DNA of 64,000 nucleotides, taken from Aselliscus stoliczkanus (lineage: Eukaryota; Chordata; Mammalia; Chiroptera; Hipposideridae). The notes below the pieces were generated by a model that did not search any database, had not been told where the DNA came from, and saw only the letters and a program-made list of their open reading frames with translations. The position numbers were made by a program, and so were the translations under genes. The stretch covers positions 183,201,678-183,265,677 of the forward strand of contig CM066728.1 of assembly GCA_033961575.1 (NCBI GenBank). Reading direction: 5' to 3'. This document shows positions 11,387 to 23,514 of this stretch, in pieces (the first letter of the stretch is position 1; every line of letters begins with the position of its first letter).

Positions 11387-11689
11387 TCTACGAGTTTTAA
11401 TTATTATTCCTATAATCTCTTATTTCCTTACCTTTCCCTAAAGGTTTCCATCTTAGGTGGGCTAGTGGATTTTGTATAGAAAGGTGGGTGTCTGCCAGCT
11501 TGCCTCAAAATAAAATGCTAACATAAAACACAGCTTTACCTTTATCTGCCATCAGATTTTATGTATCAGCTATGCAAATTAATTCTTAAAAAATCAGGCA
11601 ACAAAATATGATTGGTGTGGCTCACATTTACAACCACCACCTAGTCCCCATCTTAATTAGGCTTTATCCTTACATTGCTTCTTAGCTTG

Positions 11690-12240
11690 GTGCATGTTGT
11701 TATAAAATTTATATTTATCAGAGAATATTAAAAATACAGAAAAGAGAGAATAAAGAAAGAATTGTGCACAATGGAGATAATCAATGTAAATGGTTTGTTT
11801 TTTTCATCTTCTGGTCTTTTCTTAATATTCAACTGTAAAAATATGAACATACACAAAATTTATATCCTGCTTTCTTACATTGCATTTTATTATAATTTTT
11901 TATATTACAGTCTGCTTGAACACTTTCATGACTACAATATATTCCAATATGAATTGGTTTCATGGTTCCTCTATTTTCTGATGTAAATTCATTCATAGTG
12001 AATACTGTGCTGAACATCTTTTTGACTAGAGCTTTTTCTGTTTTATATCTTTAGGACAGATTCCCAGAACGTTACTGGGTTAACACATCTCAAACATTTT
12101 CAGTCTCTTGATAATTGTTGACAAATTGCTTTCCAAAGGAATCATACCAGTTTTTATTCCCGCCAGGAATTTATCACAATGCCAGTCTCTCTTCTTGTAT
12201 TAATCTTTGCTCTTTTGATGAATGAAAAGTGATGGCACTT
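11690..12240 (-). mobile_element. Old LINE-1 3' remnant, antisense
   Basis: Typical antisense L1 3' wording: a stretch about tail-to-head reading 'GAACATCTTTTTGACTAGAG', then 'GACAAATTGCTTTCCAAAGG', 'AATCATACCAGTTTTTATTCC' and 'AATGCCAGTCTCTCTTCTTG'. No frame is open. Boundaries are approximate. Confidence 0.55.
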
Positions 12241-12543
12241 TGTTAAATATGGATTATTTTATGACAGATGATAGATGTATAATTACTATGTAATGTAGTA
12301 AATATATTAATAGAATCATATATAATTACTATATAAACATATATATGTTTCTTTTCTAACTTTAATTTTTCCATCATGAAATACAGTACCTCTTCAGGTT
12401 CTTTGGTAGATCACTTATTCTTATGATCTCCTAGCAAGAGGATAGGAGAAGAAAATAGTCAGAAGTTTCTACTGAGCTTATATTATTTTTAACGTCCTCA
12501 TTTCTCTAGCTCCCCCTCCTTTCATGAAAATTAGGCAGAAAAT

Positions 12544-12720
12544 GGGTCAGCCAGTTAACTCAGGTGGTTAGAGCACAGTGCTCTTAACACCAAGGTTACC
12601 AGTTTGATCCCCACATGTGCCACGGAGCTGCGCCCTCCACAACCAGATTGAAATAACTACTTGACTTGGAGCTGATGGGTCCTTGAAAAACATACTATTC
12701 CCCAATAAGAGTTAAAAAAC
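12544..12720 (+). mobile_element. Second SINE type (MEG-like), tRNA-headed
   Basis: It begins GGGTCAGCCAGTTAACTCAG and has GGTGGTTAGAGCACAGTGCT and a B-box-like CAGTTTGATCCCC. The body contains GAGCTGCGCCCTCCAC and GGAGCTGATGGGTCC, and it ends CCCCAATAAGAG plus A's. Flanks AATTAGGCAGAAAAT and AAATAGGCAGAAAAA are the target duplication. Body and 3' end differ from the main family, but the terminal CCCCAATAA word is shared with the long form. The name MEG is from memory. Confidence 0.88.
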
Positions 12721-12735
12721 AAATAGGCAGAAAAA

Positions 12736-15700
12736 AAATGTGATTTCTTGCCACAGGGGTATGAGCAGGACTGCCTTACCCTTGCCTCCATCCTTTGCTT
12801 ATTTTGCCTCATGAAACCTCTTGTGCTTCTTCCCTTCCTTACTTTCCCTGAAGTCCTCAGCTGGTTTTCTGCAGTTACATGTTGGCAATATGGTTTTACA
12901 TTTCTCTCGCAGTCTGATCCCGAAACTCTTCCCAGCGTTTTAAAAGGAAATAATTTTATTTCATTCTCTTTAAAGGTTCAGGCTGATTTGCTCTACGAAG
13001 GAATGCTGGGGAAAAAATGTTAGAGAAACACGATATTAGGATGCCAGCATCTCTTTCTCTCCCTGAAGCTAAAACACATGCAGTTTCACCCTGAGGAACC
13101 AATTCTACAGAAAACAAAGCTAACGGGGAAATGAAATAAAACACAGCCTACACTAAATTTTATTTAAGTCTATTGTTTAATTTACGTTCTGCGTCCCTTG
13201 ATTCCTTTTAGGCCGCAGGCATGCATGGGAACGTTTCTCTTTCTCTGTGCTTGATCCCTCCTTCATATTTCATCCTGTCTTTGGTCCTTATGGATGTTTC
13301 TGTTCTGGGGGCTTCTTAATTCAGCCAGCCCTCTCTTTTTGGGAGGGTTGGTAGGTTGTGTGGGATATTTCTTTTTAGCAGGTGTGTTGGTTTAGGTTGT
13401 TTCCATTACAACTTATTTGGCTTTCTCCCTTTTGACTTTAATAATATGATGACTTACTTCGTTTGACCCACTTTTAAACTTTTAATTATCCATGTGTACT
13501 TGGATTAGTTTTAGCATATTTTCTGAGTATTTTGTTTATGTATTTATTTTCAATACATTTCAGTACAGCCCCAAACACACTTGGGGATTTCCTGTGAAAG
13601 CATGAGGAATATGCACTCTAACCTGCACTGGGGGCTTTTGCAGCTCAGGGGTGGCTCCATATTGTTAGCCATGTGGCCAAGCAGGATATGATTGCCTCAT
13701 TTCTGACCCAGCAGTCAAAGATGCTGTGCTTTGCTAGAGGGAAGTGTTCACAGTGACTGCCTGTGTTATAATTTTTATTTTTTTGGAGAATTAACAGAAG
13801 ACCTGAATTTTTACGGCTTTCCATATGGTTGCTTTCCAAGTTGCACTAACATTGACTTAAAAAAACAACAACCAAAAAACCTTTTTACTTTAGGGAAATG
13901 GAAGTCCTGAGTCACTTAGTATTCCTTACACTCTGGAAGGCTGAGTAGAAAAACCTGCACTTCCCGCTGCTGTGGTTGTATCCTCCTTGAAAGACTAAAG
14001 CAGCAACATGAACTTAATTCTCTTTATCTGCCCAGTGATTCTAATGCCCAATTTCTGCAGTCTTCCTTCTCTGACTATTTAATACACTTATCATTTCTCT
14101 GCCTGGCATTCCCCTATAGGAGAGATTGAATTTAACAAATGTACACTAAGAATGATAGCTGACACTAATTCAATGAGCAGAAGGTTAAATCCAATCATGA
14201 TTCCTGAGGTAATGGAGACCAGTAGGGTATGCAGATCTTTGAAGAGCCAAAGAGATTAAATGAAACTACACAGTCTCTTTGACTAACCATGTAGCCACTG
14301 GGAAATTATAATAGTATTTTAAGGTAGGGAGATACTAGAACCTAAAGATTTATTTATTTTTTTAATGAACAAAGCCTCACAGTCAAGCTGATGCAATAAT
14401 TTTGCAGTCCCTTGAGCTGTTAGGCTCAAGTGAAGAAAGATGTTAGCTGAATACAATCTGGAATGAATACATTAATTTGCAGAGTCCCTTGCCCCCATTG
14501 TGCATAAAGATTTTAACTCAGATTGATTTTAGCCTATGATAAAAACTGGAAATACTGCCTACAAGGCTTTTAAAAATATAAATAAGTCACATTAGGGTTA
14601 TAGGCGTGCAAAGGAAGGGAGGGGAGATTTGCAAACACTTAAAAAAAAAACCCAAAGCTGCTCCATATAATGTAGATGAAAGTCGTGGAGCAGCGTTTTC
14701 CATGAGATTCCACGGTGGAGTGTCGCTGATGGCAGCTAACGGAGAACTAAGCGAAGCTTGCAGCTGCAGTTCTACTTTTTGGATCCTCCTCTAACAGCCC
14801 TTCTCAGTGGGAAGGCAGGATCAGGATGAAGGCTGAGAAGATAATGGAATCTGTGCATTGCTCCTGGCCTGATTGCTCCCTGGATCTGATCACTAGTATC
14901 AGGGTGACAGCTGCTTTTCCAACCCTCTGAGCAGCAAGTGGCGGAGTAATATGTCCATTGCATGTATATATTTAGCAGTCATATATTGACAATTTAGGAG
15001 ACAATGATTCACGTATGTATTACCCTTACTCAAGGGTATATGAAATATTTAGTCAAAGACTTGACGGGTTTCAGTTTTGCATGACTGAACAGGGTTCTTC
15101 TCTTAAAATACACACATAATCAGTGAATTATCATAATTCTTGGGTTGGTGTGGCTGTGTAAATATATTGAGCATTACATATGCGATTCACATACATACCT
15201 CAGAGGAAGATGGTCAGTTTTAGAAATGCGGTATTAGTACATGATATTGAAATTGGACTGGATTTGTTAAAATTCAAAACAGAAGTGATGGAACAGAAAA
15301 GAAACAGGAAAGAATGTTTTGTTTTCAGGGTTTAAATCTTTCTAAATTAGTGGGTTAAAATAAAGTATTATGTCACTTAAAAATAAAATGCATACATGTA
15401 TTGCTTTTTATAGAAAGGAAACTGGTTAGAAAAGTAGATCTGGTAATATATATCCCAAACATTTAAAATGTGCATACTTTTGACCTAACATTTTCACATT
15501 AAGGAATAGGTGATGTTCACCTGCTTTTCCCACTTTAATATAGCTTTGTTTGTTGTTGTTGTTTTTTTTAAATTAAAAGTTACTTCCTTTTCTTCAGTGT
15601 TAAAATTGTGTAATGTTTGACAAGTATAAAAAAATATATGTATCACAAATAAGTAAACAATAAAGCATAATAATAATTAACACTTTTTATTGGATAGTAG

Positions 15701-15838
15701 TGAATCTACCATCCAATATTAGGACCTAGACTGTTACTTACATGATTTTCTTTCCTATCTTATCCCGTTTTCTTCTCCTATATACCTAGTAGCTTGAATT
15801 TTATCATTTTTATTTTGAAATGGTTTTATCAGACAAGT
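12736..15838. other. Single-copy DNA
   Basis: About 3.1 kb without a recognisable mobile element. Frames at 12,748-13,023 (+), 13,645-13,839 (-), 14,606-14,794 (+) and 14,772-14,963 (-) show no conserved domain and no consistent splice boundaries. Confidence 0.4.
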
Positions 15839-17300
15839 GTGTATTCTTTTATTTCATTTTTCAAAATTAAGGAATACTTTATATACAGTAAATTTCACCC
15901 ATTGTGGTGTGCAAGTCTGTGGGTTTTGACAAATGTGTACCCTGTCACAATCAAGATATAGAATAATTCTATCTCCTCTCAGAATTCTCCCGTGCCCTCT
16001 GTAGTCAGCCCCTCCTCATCACCCCAGCCCTGGGCAACCACTGATCTGTTTTCTGTCTCAATAGCTTCGCCTCTTCTAAAATGTCATATAAGTGGAATTA
16101 TACATTAAGTGGTCTTCTGAGTCTGTCTCCTCTCACTCTGTGTATTGCATTTGAGATCCATCCATGTATTTGTACATATCAGTTGTTCATTTCTTTTTAT
16201 GATTAAGTACTTACTATTCTATTACAGGGATGTACTTACTATAGTTTACTGATTCATCAGCTGAAGAACATTTTGAGTGGTTTCCAGTTTTTGGCAATTA
16301 CAAATGTATCAGCTAGAAACATTTGTGTGTGTGAACATACATTTTTATTTCACCTGAATAAATACCTAGAAGTGAGATTCTTGGGTCAAATTCACATGTA
16401 TGTGTAACTTTATAAGAAACTTTACAAGATACAGCAAATATTTCCAAGGGGGCTATATCATGTTGCACTGTCACAAGCAGTTTATCAGTTTATTTCATTT
16501 ATTTCTTTTTTCAAATTTAGCTGTTCTTTTGTTAGTAGAATCTCAATCAGTTTTAATTTACACTTCCTAGACGACTAATGATGCTGATTGAGCATTTTAT
16601 GTGCTTATTTGCCATCTATATGTCTTCTTTGGTGAAGTGTCTAAATTTTTTGCCCCTTTTAAATATGGGTTGTTGATTTTCTTATGGAGTTTTGAGAATT
16701 TTTATGCACAGATACAAGTCTTTTAACAAATACGTGATTTGAAAATATTTTCTTTCAGTCTGACTTACCTTCACATTCTCTTAATAGTTTATTTCAATAA
16801 GCAGTTCTTAATTTTGTTAATGTCCAAATTATCCTTTTATGAATCGTGCTTTTGGTGTTGTAGCTAAGATTTTTTTTGTCTAACCCCAAAGGATTTTTTT
16901 ACTGTGTTTTCTTCTAGGAGTTTTGTAATGCAGATTGTACATTTAAAAAGTGACCCATTTTCAATTAATTTTATTATATTGTGTATACAGATCAACATTC
17001 ATACTTTTTTGCATATAGATAGCTAATTGTTTCAACACCACTTGTTGAAAATAATATTTTTTTCTCAATTGAATTGCCTTTACATCTTTGTTGAAAATCA
17101 AGTGAACACATACGTGTGATCTATTCCTTGATTCTCTATATTTTACATGATTTGATTTATATGTCTACCCTTTTACCAATACCATATTGTCTGGATGCTG
17201 TAGCTTTAAAATAAGTATGGAAATAAGGTAGTGTGACATTGGGTAGTTCATTAAAAATTATCTTGGCTAATTAATTTTTTGTCTTTCCATATACATTTTA

Positions 17301-17427
17301 TTTTATTTTGTTTTATTTTTATTTATTTGTTTTGAGGGCAGTGTCACTGGCTCTCATACGTGGGACCCAAACTGGGGCCACCGGTGTCCCAAACCAGTGC
17401 TCAACCACCGCACCACTTGGCCGGCCC
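17301..17427 (-). mobile_element. Short tRNA-headed SINE, antisense, inside L1
   Basis: A T-rich tail of TTTTATTT units, then GAGGGCAGTGTCACTGGCTC, a diverged B box and CCACTTGGCCGGCCC. Flanks TATACATTTTA at 17,290-17,300 and 17,431-17,441 are an exact target duplication within L1 sequence. Confidence 0.94.
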
Positions 17428-19144
17428 GTATATACATTTTAGAATCAACGTGTTTGTTTCTACAACAGAACTTGTTGTGATGTTGACTGAAACTAAATTG
17501 AGTCTATAGAGCAGTAGAGAAATGATATCTTAACCATACTGAGTCTTCCAGTTCATTAAAAGTGGCTTATCTCTTTATTTATTTATATTATTTTGATTTC
17601 TTTAATTAATATTATGTAGTTTTCAGCATATGGATCTTGCACATATTTTGTTAGATCTATAACTAAATATGTAATGTTTTGTTGCTATTATAAATGGTAC
17701 TTTTGAAATTTCAATTTCAAATTGTTTACTGCTAGTATATAGAAATACTACTGATTTTTGTGTATAGACTTTGTAGCTGAAAACTTGATTAAATCACTGA
17801 TTAGTTTTAGTAGCTTTTTAAAAAAACGTTTTTGGTTTAAAAAAAAACAACTGTATAATCTTGTTTTCCATGAATAGAGAGAGTTCTATTTCTTCCTTTC
17901 CAATTTGTATTTATTTTATTTATTATAATTGCCATATTGCACTGTCTTGGATGTCTGATATTATAATGAATAGGGAAGCAGATGTCCTTGCTTTGTTCTG
18001 ACCTTAGGGGGAAAACATTCAGTTTTTTTATTAATAACTATGATATTAATTATTGATTTTTAAAGGTGCTATTCTATTCCTAGTTTGTTGAAAGTTTTTA
18101 AAAATTATAAATCAATGTTAAATTCTGCCAAATATTTCTGCATCTACTGAGATTTGGTGTGTTTTTTCTTTATTCCATTGAAGGGATGAATACCTAGATT
18201 GCTTTTCAAATGTTGAATGAGCATCCTTTGAGTAAACCCCCCTTGGTCATGATATATTTATTATTCTTTCTACATACTTACTGCTTCATTCAACTTGCTG
18301 GTATTTTATTGAGGAGTTCATCTGGGCCTGGAGTAGTTTTGGTTGGAAACTTTTAAACTAGGAGTACTCTTTAACTAATAGATATAAGATTTTATAGGTT
18401 ACTTGTATTTTAGTGAGTTTTCATAGTTTGTGTCTTTAAATGTCTGTAGTATCTGTAGGGATGTCTCCTCTTTTGAATTCTTATTATTTGTAATCCATGT
18501 CCTATCTTACAGTGTTACTCAATTTGACTAAAAGATTACATTTTTTTTTTTCAAAGAAACAGCTATAGTTTCATTCATTTTTCTCTTATTTTTTCGTTCT
18601 GGGTTTACTTGACTTCTGCTCTTATTATTTTATTCCTTCTGCTTGCTTTGGGTATAATTTGGCCTTCTTTTTCTAGTTTCTTAAGGTGTAGTCTTAGATC
18701 ATTTATTTGAAATGTTAATTCTTTTCCAACATAAGCATTTTAATGCTATAAATATCCCTTTAAGTCTTGCTTTTGCTGCATCTCACAAATTTTGACAGGG
18801 TGTTTTTCATTTTTATTAATTTAAAATATTTTCTAATTTCCTTTGTGATGTCTTTTTTTTTAACCTTTGGGTTATTTAGAAGTGTATTGTTTGTTACCTA
18901 AATATTTTGGAATTTTTCAGATATCTTTCTGTTATTGATTTCTAGTTTAATTCCATTATGGCTAAAGAACGTACTTTGTTTGATTTCCATTGCTTTAAAT
19001 CTGTGAATGTTTTGTTTTATGACCCAAATACAGTCTATGTTAGTGTATGTTCCATATGCACTTGCTTAGAATTTGTAATCTGTCATTTGGAGTATTTTAT
19101 AAATGTCTATTAGGTTCAATTTTTTATATTGTTAAAGTCTTCTA

Positions 19145-20442
19145 TTGGGTTGTCCGAAAAGCCATCATGTATTTTTTTCTGTTTTTCAGAGGTCATTTAT
19201 TTATATAAAGAACAAAGATCAATCAATGGTATTTTGCACATTTTGTTCAACAATCTTTTGCCATCTTTCAGTGAGTTTCATAATTCCTCGTTCATAGAAG
19301 GATCTGTCTTTATAGGGGAAAAGCTGAACAAGGTGCTGATTTACAGCCTTACTTGAATTGAACATTATACCATGCAGGAGTTTTGAAGAGAGCGAAACCT
19401 GTGGAAGTCTGATGGCGCAAGGTCAGGCGAGTATGGTGGGTGTGGCAACACATCCCATCCAAGCTCCAATACTTTTTGATAGGTGATAAAATTTGTGTGT
19501 GGTTTCACATTGTTGCGATGGAACACAACTCCTTTACAATTAACAAGCTCTGGACATTTCTGGATGATGGATTCATTCACACTGTCCAATTGCTGACAGT
19601 ACACATTCGAATTGATTATTTGGTTCCTTGGTAGGAGCTTGAAAATCACGAAACCTTTAAAATCCCACCACACTGAGAGCATAACCTTCCTCTGATGAAT
19701 GTCTGCTTTTGATGTCGTTTGAGGCAAATCATCACTTCAGGACCAAGACTGTTTGTGCACCACATTGTTGTCAACAATCCACTTCTCATCACCAGTTATC
19801 AGTTGCTTCAGAGAAGCATAATTTTCTTCACATTTAATGAGCATATTACAGATGTTTATACAAACCGTCAAATGAACTTCTTTGAGTTCATGCGGAACCC
19901 AAATATCGAGCTTGCATACATATCCCAGCTTCTTCAGGTGGTTGTGAACACTTGAATGATGGATGTTCAATGTTTCTGCAATCTCTCGTGTCATGTAACG
20001 TATGTTTGACTCAATCAATGCCTTTGTTTTGTCGTCATCAACCTCTGTGGGCCTCCCTGACCAAGAAGCGTTGTTGAGATCAAAATCACCAGCACGGAAT
20101 TTCGTGAACCATGGTTGGCACTGATGTTCTTGTAGAGCATTGTCACTGTAAACTTTACACAACTTTTCACAAGCTTGACGTGTGTTTTCCCTTTTTGGAA
20201 GTAAAACAGTAAAATATGGCAAAAATGCACAGTTTGGTCTTCCATCTTAAACTTGTTGTAAAATCTCCAAAACTCAACCAAATTGCTCAATTTTTTTTTA
20301 GAATGAAAAAAAAAATGACAGTTTTAGAACTGTCAGCTGTCAGATAACAACAATAACATAGATGCGAATGACTCTAGTACTTCCAAAAAAGAACTAGTGC
20401 CATCTGTCGCAAAGATGCTTCATGACTTTTCCGACAACCCAA
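19145..20442 (-). mobile_element. Full-length mariner DNA transposon (1,298 bp)
   Basis: Terminal inverted repeats open TTGGGTTGTCCGAAAAG at the left and, read from the other end, TTGGGTTGTCGGAAAAGTC. Both ends abut TA (19,143-19,144 and 20,443-20,444), the standard mariner target. The length matches mariner's usual ~1.3 kb. It splits L1 text that continues on both sides, so it arrived after the L1. The only large frames inside are minus-strand transposase pieces. Its ends closely match the 81-bp element at 48,107-48,187. An 8-bp stem (TGACAGTT…AACTGTCA) lies at ~20,309-20,328 in the transposase 5' leader. Confidence 0.97.
19219..20244 (-). pseudogene. Degenerate mariner transposase
   Basis: The minus-strand gene body spans 1,026 bases (342 codons with stop), the usual mariner length. 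It would start at an ATG at 20,244-20,242, where MEDQTVHF opens the HTH N-terminus. Motifs seen: SGRPTEVDDD, WVPHELKE, TGDEKWI (first catalytic Asp), PPYSPDLAPSD (third Asp) and a C-terminal RGIMKLTERWQ. Defects: a frameshift after about 20-30 codons, an in-frame TGA at 19,739-19,737, replacement of the second catalytic Asp by Asn in the VFHRNN motif (34 residues before the third Asp, so D,D34D spacing is kept), and a second frameshift restoring frame before the C-terminus. It cannot encode an active enzyme as it stands. The family (DNA cut-and-paste at TA) is certain; the subfamily is not. Confidence 0.95.
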
Positions 20443-20828
20443 TATATTCCTTCTGAGTTTCTGTTCACATGTTTTATTGATTAATGAAAATAGAGTATTA
20501 AAGCCTCCAGCAATAATTGGGTTTGTCTATTTGTCCCTTCAATTCTATAAGTTTTTGATTCATATATTTTGATGCTCTATTGTTAAATGTATGCACATTT
20601 AGGGTTAAGTTTTCCTAGTGAGCTGTTACTCTTTATTCTGATAATATTTATTTTTCTAAAGTCTATTTTTCCTGCTATTTCTAAAGCCATTACAGCTTTC
20701 TTTTGTTAGTATATACATTCCCATCTTTTTATTTTTAACTTATGTATGTACTTAAGTTTAATTTGAATTTATCATAGACAATATAGTTGGGTATTGCTTT
20801 TTACAATTCACCTGACAATCTTTGTTTT

Positions 20829-20944
20829 CTGTTTTTTGTTTTTGTTTTTTGAGGGCAGTGTCACTGGCCCTCATATGTGGGACCTGACCCGGAGCCGCTG
20901 GCGACCTAAGCCAGCTCTTAACCACTGCGCCATTCAGCCGGCCC
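20829..20944 (-). mobile_element. Short tRNA-headed SINE, antisense, inside L1
   Basis: TTTTTGAGGGCAGTGTCACT, a B-box variant and a GCGCCATTCAGCCGGCCC terminus. Flanks GACAATCTTTGTTTT (20,814-20,828) and GACAATCTTCGTTTT (20,946-20,960) are the target duplication. Confidence 0.95.
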
Positions 20945-21182
20945 AGACAATCTTCGTTTTTTAAATTGGTGTGTGTTTTGGCATTCTATATAACAATGGA
21001 TATTTTTGGATTAATATACCGCCTTGCTAATTATTTTTTATTGTTCCAGTTGTTTTTTGATTCTTCTCTTGCTTCTGTATTATTTGTTTGTATCATGATT
21101 TCATTTTATCTATCCTCTGGTTTATTATTTTTTTAACTCTTAAAACTGTTTTTTCATAGTTGTTCTGGGATTTCTATATTTA

Positions 21183-21307
21183 TGTGTGGTGTTTTTTTTT
21201 TTTGTTTTTTTTTTGAGGGCAGTGTTACTGGCCTTCATATATGGCATCCGAACCGGGGCCACTGGCGTCCCAAGCCAGATCTTAATCACCGCGCCACTCT
21301 GCTGGCC
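21183..21307 (-). mobile_element. Short tRNA-headed SINE, antisense, inside L1
   Basis: Same family layout, ending GCGCCACTCTGCTGGCC. Flanks TGGGATTTCTATATTTA (21,166-21,182) and TGGGATTTCTATCTTTA (from 21,309) are the target duplication. It sits only ~240 bases from the previous SINE. Confidence 0.95.
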
Positions 21308-21837
21308 TTGGGATTTCTATCTTTAATCATATTCTATGCTCACACAATATACTGCTTCACATGTAGTATAAGGATCTTACAATGTTATACTTCTAATTCT
21401 TCCTTCCCACACTTTGGGATATTGTTATAATTTTAATTTCATTTATGCTATAAACATATACAAAATAAATTGCTACTATTTTTTTTTTTTGCTTTGACAG
21501 TTCACTTTCTTTTAGATCAATTAAATGTTATATTTAGATTTATTAGTATTATTCCAGAACTTTTCATTTCTTTGTGTAGATCCAAGGTTTTGTCTGGTGT
21601 CCTATTTTTTTTTTTTTTATTTTTTTTTTTAGGAAACTGCTTTGTAGTATTTCTTGCAGTGAAAGTGTGCTGGCAATGAATTTTCTTTGCTTCTGTTTGT
21701 CTGCAAAGGTCTATATTTTTTTGCCTTTATTTTTGAAAGATATTTTCAATAGATATAGAATGCTAGATTTACATTTTTTTCTTCAATTATCTAAAAATAT
21801 TATTATATTTTATTGTTTTCTGGCTTGCATAATTTCT

Positions 21838-22308
21838 TTTACTTTTTTTTTTTTAAGATTTTTATTGGAGAATTGGGGAAGGGGACCAGTCAAGTTGTTG
21901 TTCTTCAATCTCTGTTGTGGAGGGTGCCAGTCGCCATCTGGTTTCTCATTGGTAGCTCGTGGCCTCTAAGCTCAAGTTGCTGTGTTCAATCTTAGTTGGG
22001 GGGTGGTCGTAGCCACCATCCCATGTGGAAGTCGAACCAGCAGCCTTGTTCTTAAGAGTGCATGCCCTATCCACTGAGCCATCCGGGTGGCAGCTCAGCT
22101 CAAGGTCCAGAATTCAGTTTTAATTGTGGGTGGGCGTAGCAATCTTGTTATTACACCAGCTGAGCCATCCTGCCCCCGTTGGCAACTCAGCAACAGCTCA
22201 GCTCCGGTGCAGTGTCACTGGCCCATATGGAAATAGAAACGACGACCCTGTTGCTCAGAGCTCACATTCTAAGCCAACTGTTAACCAACTGAGCCACTCA
22301 GCCAGGTC
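21838..22308 (-). mobile_element. Long SINE variant with two tRNA-like heads, antisense
   Basis: Bounded by a perfect 18-bp duplication CTGGCTTGCATAATTTCT (21,820-21,837; 22,309-22,326). The plus strand opens AAGATTTTTATTGGAGAATT, as in the long form. It then has an internal unit ending 'CCCTATCCACTGAGCCATCC' (~22,060-22,085) and a terminal unit ending 'TTAACCAACTGAGCCACTCA'. Each unit carries antisense B-box-like words (GAAGTCGAACCAGCAGCC). This makes it a dimeric or composite member of the family, also related to 59,157-59,385. Confidence 0.86.
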
Positions 22309-23514
22309 CTGGCTTGCATAATTTCTGACAAGATCTGCTATATCATTTAAATCTTTATTTCTGTGTGACATATTTTTTCCCTGGTTTTCTTCAACATTTT
22401 TTCTTTATCTTGGTTTTCATGTTTGCATATGATATGACATGGCTGTGATTTTATTTAATGTGTAGTTCCCTTGGCATTTTCTGAGATTCTTGGACCTGGG
22501 GTTTGCTGTATTTCGTTAAGTTTAGAATTTTCTTGGGTGTTATCTCTGGAATTGTTTCTTCTATCCATTGTTTTCTCATTTTCTCTTCTTCTATTTCTTG
22601 AATATACACATTAGACCATTTTTTATTTCCCCAAAGCTCTTCAAACATCTGTTTTCCCCCCACACCTTCTTCTTTCTTCATTTTTTTTGATTCAGCTTCA
22701 GTAATTTCTACTGACTTTCATTCAAGTTCTTCAATTCATTCCTCAGCTTGTTACATCTATTTATGAACCTGTCAAAAACATTCTTCATCTACCTTCATTT
22801 TTATTTCTATCATTTCAATTTGATTTTTTTTCTTATATGTTCATCTCTCGGCTGTAATTCTCCATCTGTTCGTGCAAGTTGTCCACTTTTTCCACAGGGC
22901 CTTTAAAATATTAATCACAGTTATATCAAATTCCCTGTCTGATAGTTCCAACATCTGTCATATCTGAATCTGACACTGTTAAATACTTTTACTCTTGACG
23001 TTGTATTTCCTTCTTTTTTCCATCTTTGTGTGTGTTGTGATTTCGGTTGGAAACAGGACATATTGTGTAGGGTACTGGAGGCAGGTTAATAGTATTAATG
23101 TTTGTAAATGGGAATGCCTCTTCTTTTTGCTAGGCCTTGAGTCAATCTGTGTAGGATTTGAGCTAAGTTTGTGTTTTCTTCTCGCTCCAATTTCCCTAGC
23201 GCTCCAAAGATTTAATATTCCCCTAGCATTACTTTGTGCTTAGGATGAGGATTAATTGATGCAGGGTTTTTCTCAGTGTATGCATTCCAGACCCTGCTTT
23301 TGACATTCTCTGTCAAAATTTTACCTCAGGCAGGTTCCCTGTCTATGCCCTTGCCTCTCTTTCAACAGTAGAGTACTGTTGTTTTTTTCCTTGGTTCTTA
23401 CTTTCCTACTTGTGTGTGCATGAAGTAATGGAGCGCTTTCTGGGGTTCTGCTTCAGGCTTTGTGTAAGCATGTGTTGTGTTCCTGGGTCTTCATTGTGTT
23501 ACTCCAGGATCAAA

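Larger units (their letters stand above)
15840..23500 (-). mobile_element. Old LINE-1 (L1M/HAL1-like), antisense, near full span, multiply interrupted
   Basis: The 3' part lies at the left: 'ATTGTGGTGTGCAAGTCTGT', 'GAGATCCATCCATGTATTTG', 'ACCTAGAAGTGAGATTCTTG'. ORF2-like text follows ('TTTCTAGTTTAATTCCATTA', 'AAGCCTCCAGCAATAATTGG', 'TTCAATTCTATAAGTTTTTG'), then ORF1/5' wording to about 23.5 kb ('TTCTGAGATTCTTGGACCTG', 'GTTGGAAACAGGACATATTG'). All frames are broken. Inserted later: SINE 17,301-17,427, mariner 19,145-20,442, SINEs at 20,829 and 21,183, and the long SINE at 21,838. Excluding these the L1 is about 5.5 kb. The right boundary is vague, and parts may belong to a related half-L1. Confidence 0.78.

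Noticed and set aside
19440..19955. Plus-strand frames inside the mariner
   Set aside because: They mirror the minus-strand transposase and carry no motifs of their own.
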